From: Nitrospinota bacterium
GTDB taxonomy: Bacteria; UBA8248
Assembly (NCBI GenBank): GCA_003506735.1
Contig: DNYS01000217.1
Coordinates: 7,095-30,626 of the forward strand
Reading direction: 5' to 3'
DNA length: 23,532 nucleotides
The notes below the pieces were generated by a model. The model saw only the letters and a list, made by a program, of their open reading frames with translations. It was not told where the DNA came from and did no database searches. Position 1 is the stretch's first letter. Each line of letters opens with the position of its first letter. A program made the position numbers and the translations under genes. Of the stretch, positions 23,384-23,532 are shown piece after piece.

Positions 23384-23461
23384 TGGCGGGGCTGACGGGG
23401 ATCGAACCCGCGATCTCCGGCTTGACAGGCCGGCGTGAACTCCAGACTTCACCACGCCCCC
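23384..23461 (-). tRNA. tRNA-Asp (GTC anticodon)
   Basis: On minus the sequence folds as a cloverleaf. The D-arm is GTGA/TCAC with GG in the loop. The anticodon stem CCGGC/GCCGG has loop CTGTCAA (anticodon GTC). The T-arm is GCGGG-TTCGATC-CCCGT, the discriminator is G, and CCA is encoded. The acceptor stem pairs GGGGGCG with CAGCCCC: four G-C pairs at the tip, then G-G and C-A mismatches at pairs 5 and 6, and a last G-C. This is unusual, but the rest is fully conserved. Confidence 0.9.
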
Positions 23462-23466
23462 ACGGG

Positions 23467-23532
23467 TGCCCCCAGGGGAATTCGAATCCCCGTCGCCGCC
23501 TTGAAAGGGCGGTGTCCTGGGCCTCTAGACGA
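23467..23532 (-). tRNA. tRNA-Glu (TTC anticodon), 5' end cut by window edge
   Basis: On minus the visible part begins at position 8 with TCGTCTAGAGGCC, a hallmark of bacterial tRNA-Glu. Then come anticodon stem CCGCC/GGCGG with loop CTTTCAA (anticodon TTC) and T-arm GGGGA-TTCGAAT-TCCCC. The 3' acceptor strand TGGGGGC and discriminator A follow. CCA is not encoded (CCC follows). The seven 5' acceptor bases lie outside the window. It is only 5 nt upstream of tRNA-Asp. Confidence 0.92.

Overview
The window is a GC-rich, gene-dense bacterial chromosome segment. Most genes have a clear GGAG-type ribosome binding site, several neighbours overlap by 4 nt, and intrinsic terminators are common. Exported c-type cytochromes, a CHASE2 adenylate cyclase and a periplasmic-binding-protein transporter suggest an aerobic or facultative Gram-negative heterotroph. 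The tRNA and gene style would fit an uncultured proteobacterial, Desulfobacterota, Nitrospinota or Tectomicrobia-like lineage, but nothing here fixes the taxon. I see no transposase, integrase, phage gene, CRISPR array or rRNA.

Layout from left to right. (1) At 1-3004 on the minus strand lie a cut-off VOC protein, the two E1 subunits (alpha then beta) of a 2-oxoacid dehydrogenase ending in a strong terminator, and a RibD-like reductase. (2) At 3134-7636 on the plus strand is a metallo-beta-lactamase-fold hydrolase and a VOC protein (a glyoxalase II/I-like pair). They are followed by a tightly coupled four-gene exported redox cluster: diheme peroxidase, diheme cytochrome c, monoheme cytochrome c and YVTN beta-propeller. 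A secreted SUMF1-fold protein and a cupin converge on it from the minus strand. (3) At 9169-12861 a CHASE2 adenylate cyclase converges on a CaiB/BaiF CoA-transferase. (4) At 12862-17570 is an NMT1/SsuA-type ABC importer: ATPase, permease, a tandem 5'-truncated second permease copy and a terminator on plus. The substrate-binding protein sits on the opposite strand, behind about 0.6 kb without a recognisable gene. (5) At 17884-20495 on minus is a MarR regulator, an LLM flavin monooxygenase and a metal-dependent cyclase/hydrolase, driven by a near-consensus promoter with an overlapping palindrome. (6) At 20629-23329 on minus is a two-gene unit: a ThDP-dependent acetolactate-synthase-like enzyme and a D-2-hydroxyacid dehydrogenase. 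(7) At the right edge are tRNA-Asp and a partial tRNA-Glu with a terminator.

Functionally, regions 3-6 look like a catabolic/accessory neighbourhood: uptake of a small organic compound, flavin-dependent oxidation, hydrolysis, CoA activation and 2-oxo/2-hydroxy acid processing. Region 2 looks like a periplasmic electron-transfer or oxidative-modification module with five predicted hemes. Substrates cannot be read from sequence. The points most worth following are the peroxidase-cytochrome-propeller cluster, the mosaic permease duplication, the triple 30-bp repeat in front of the importer, and the nested inverted repeats in front of the binding-protein gene.
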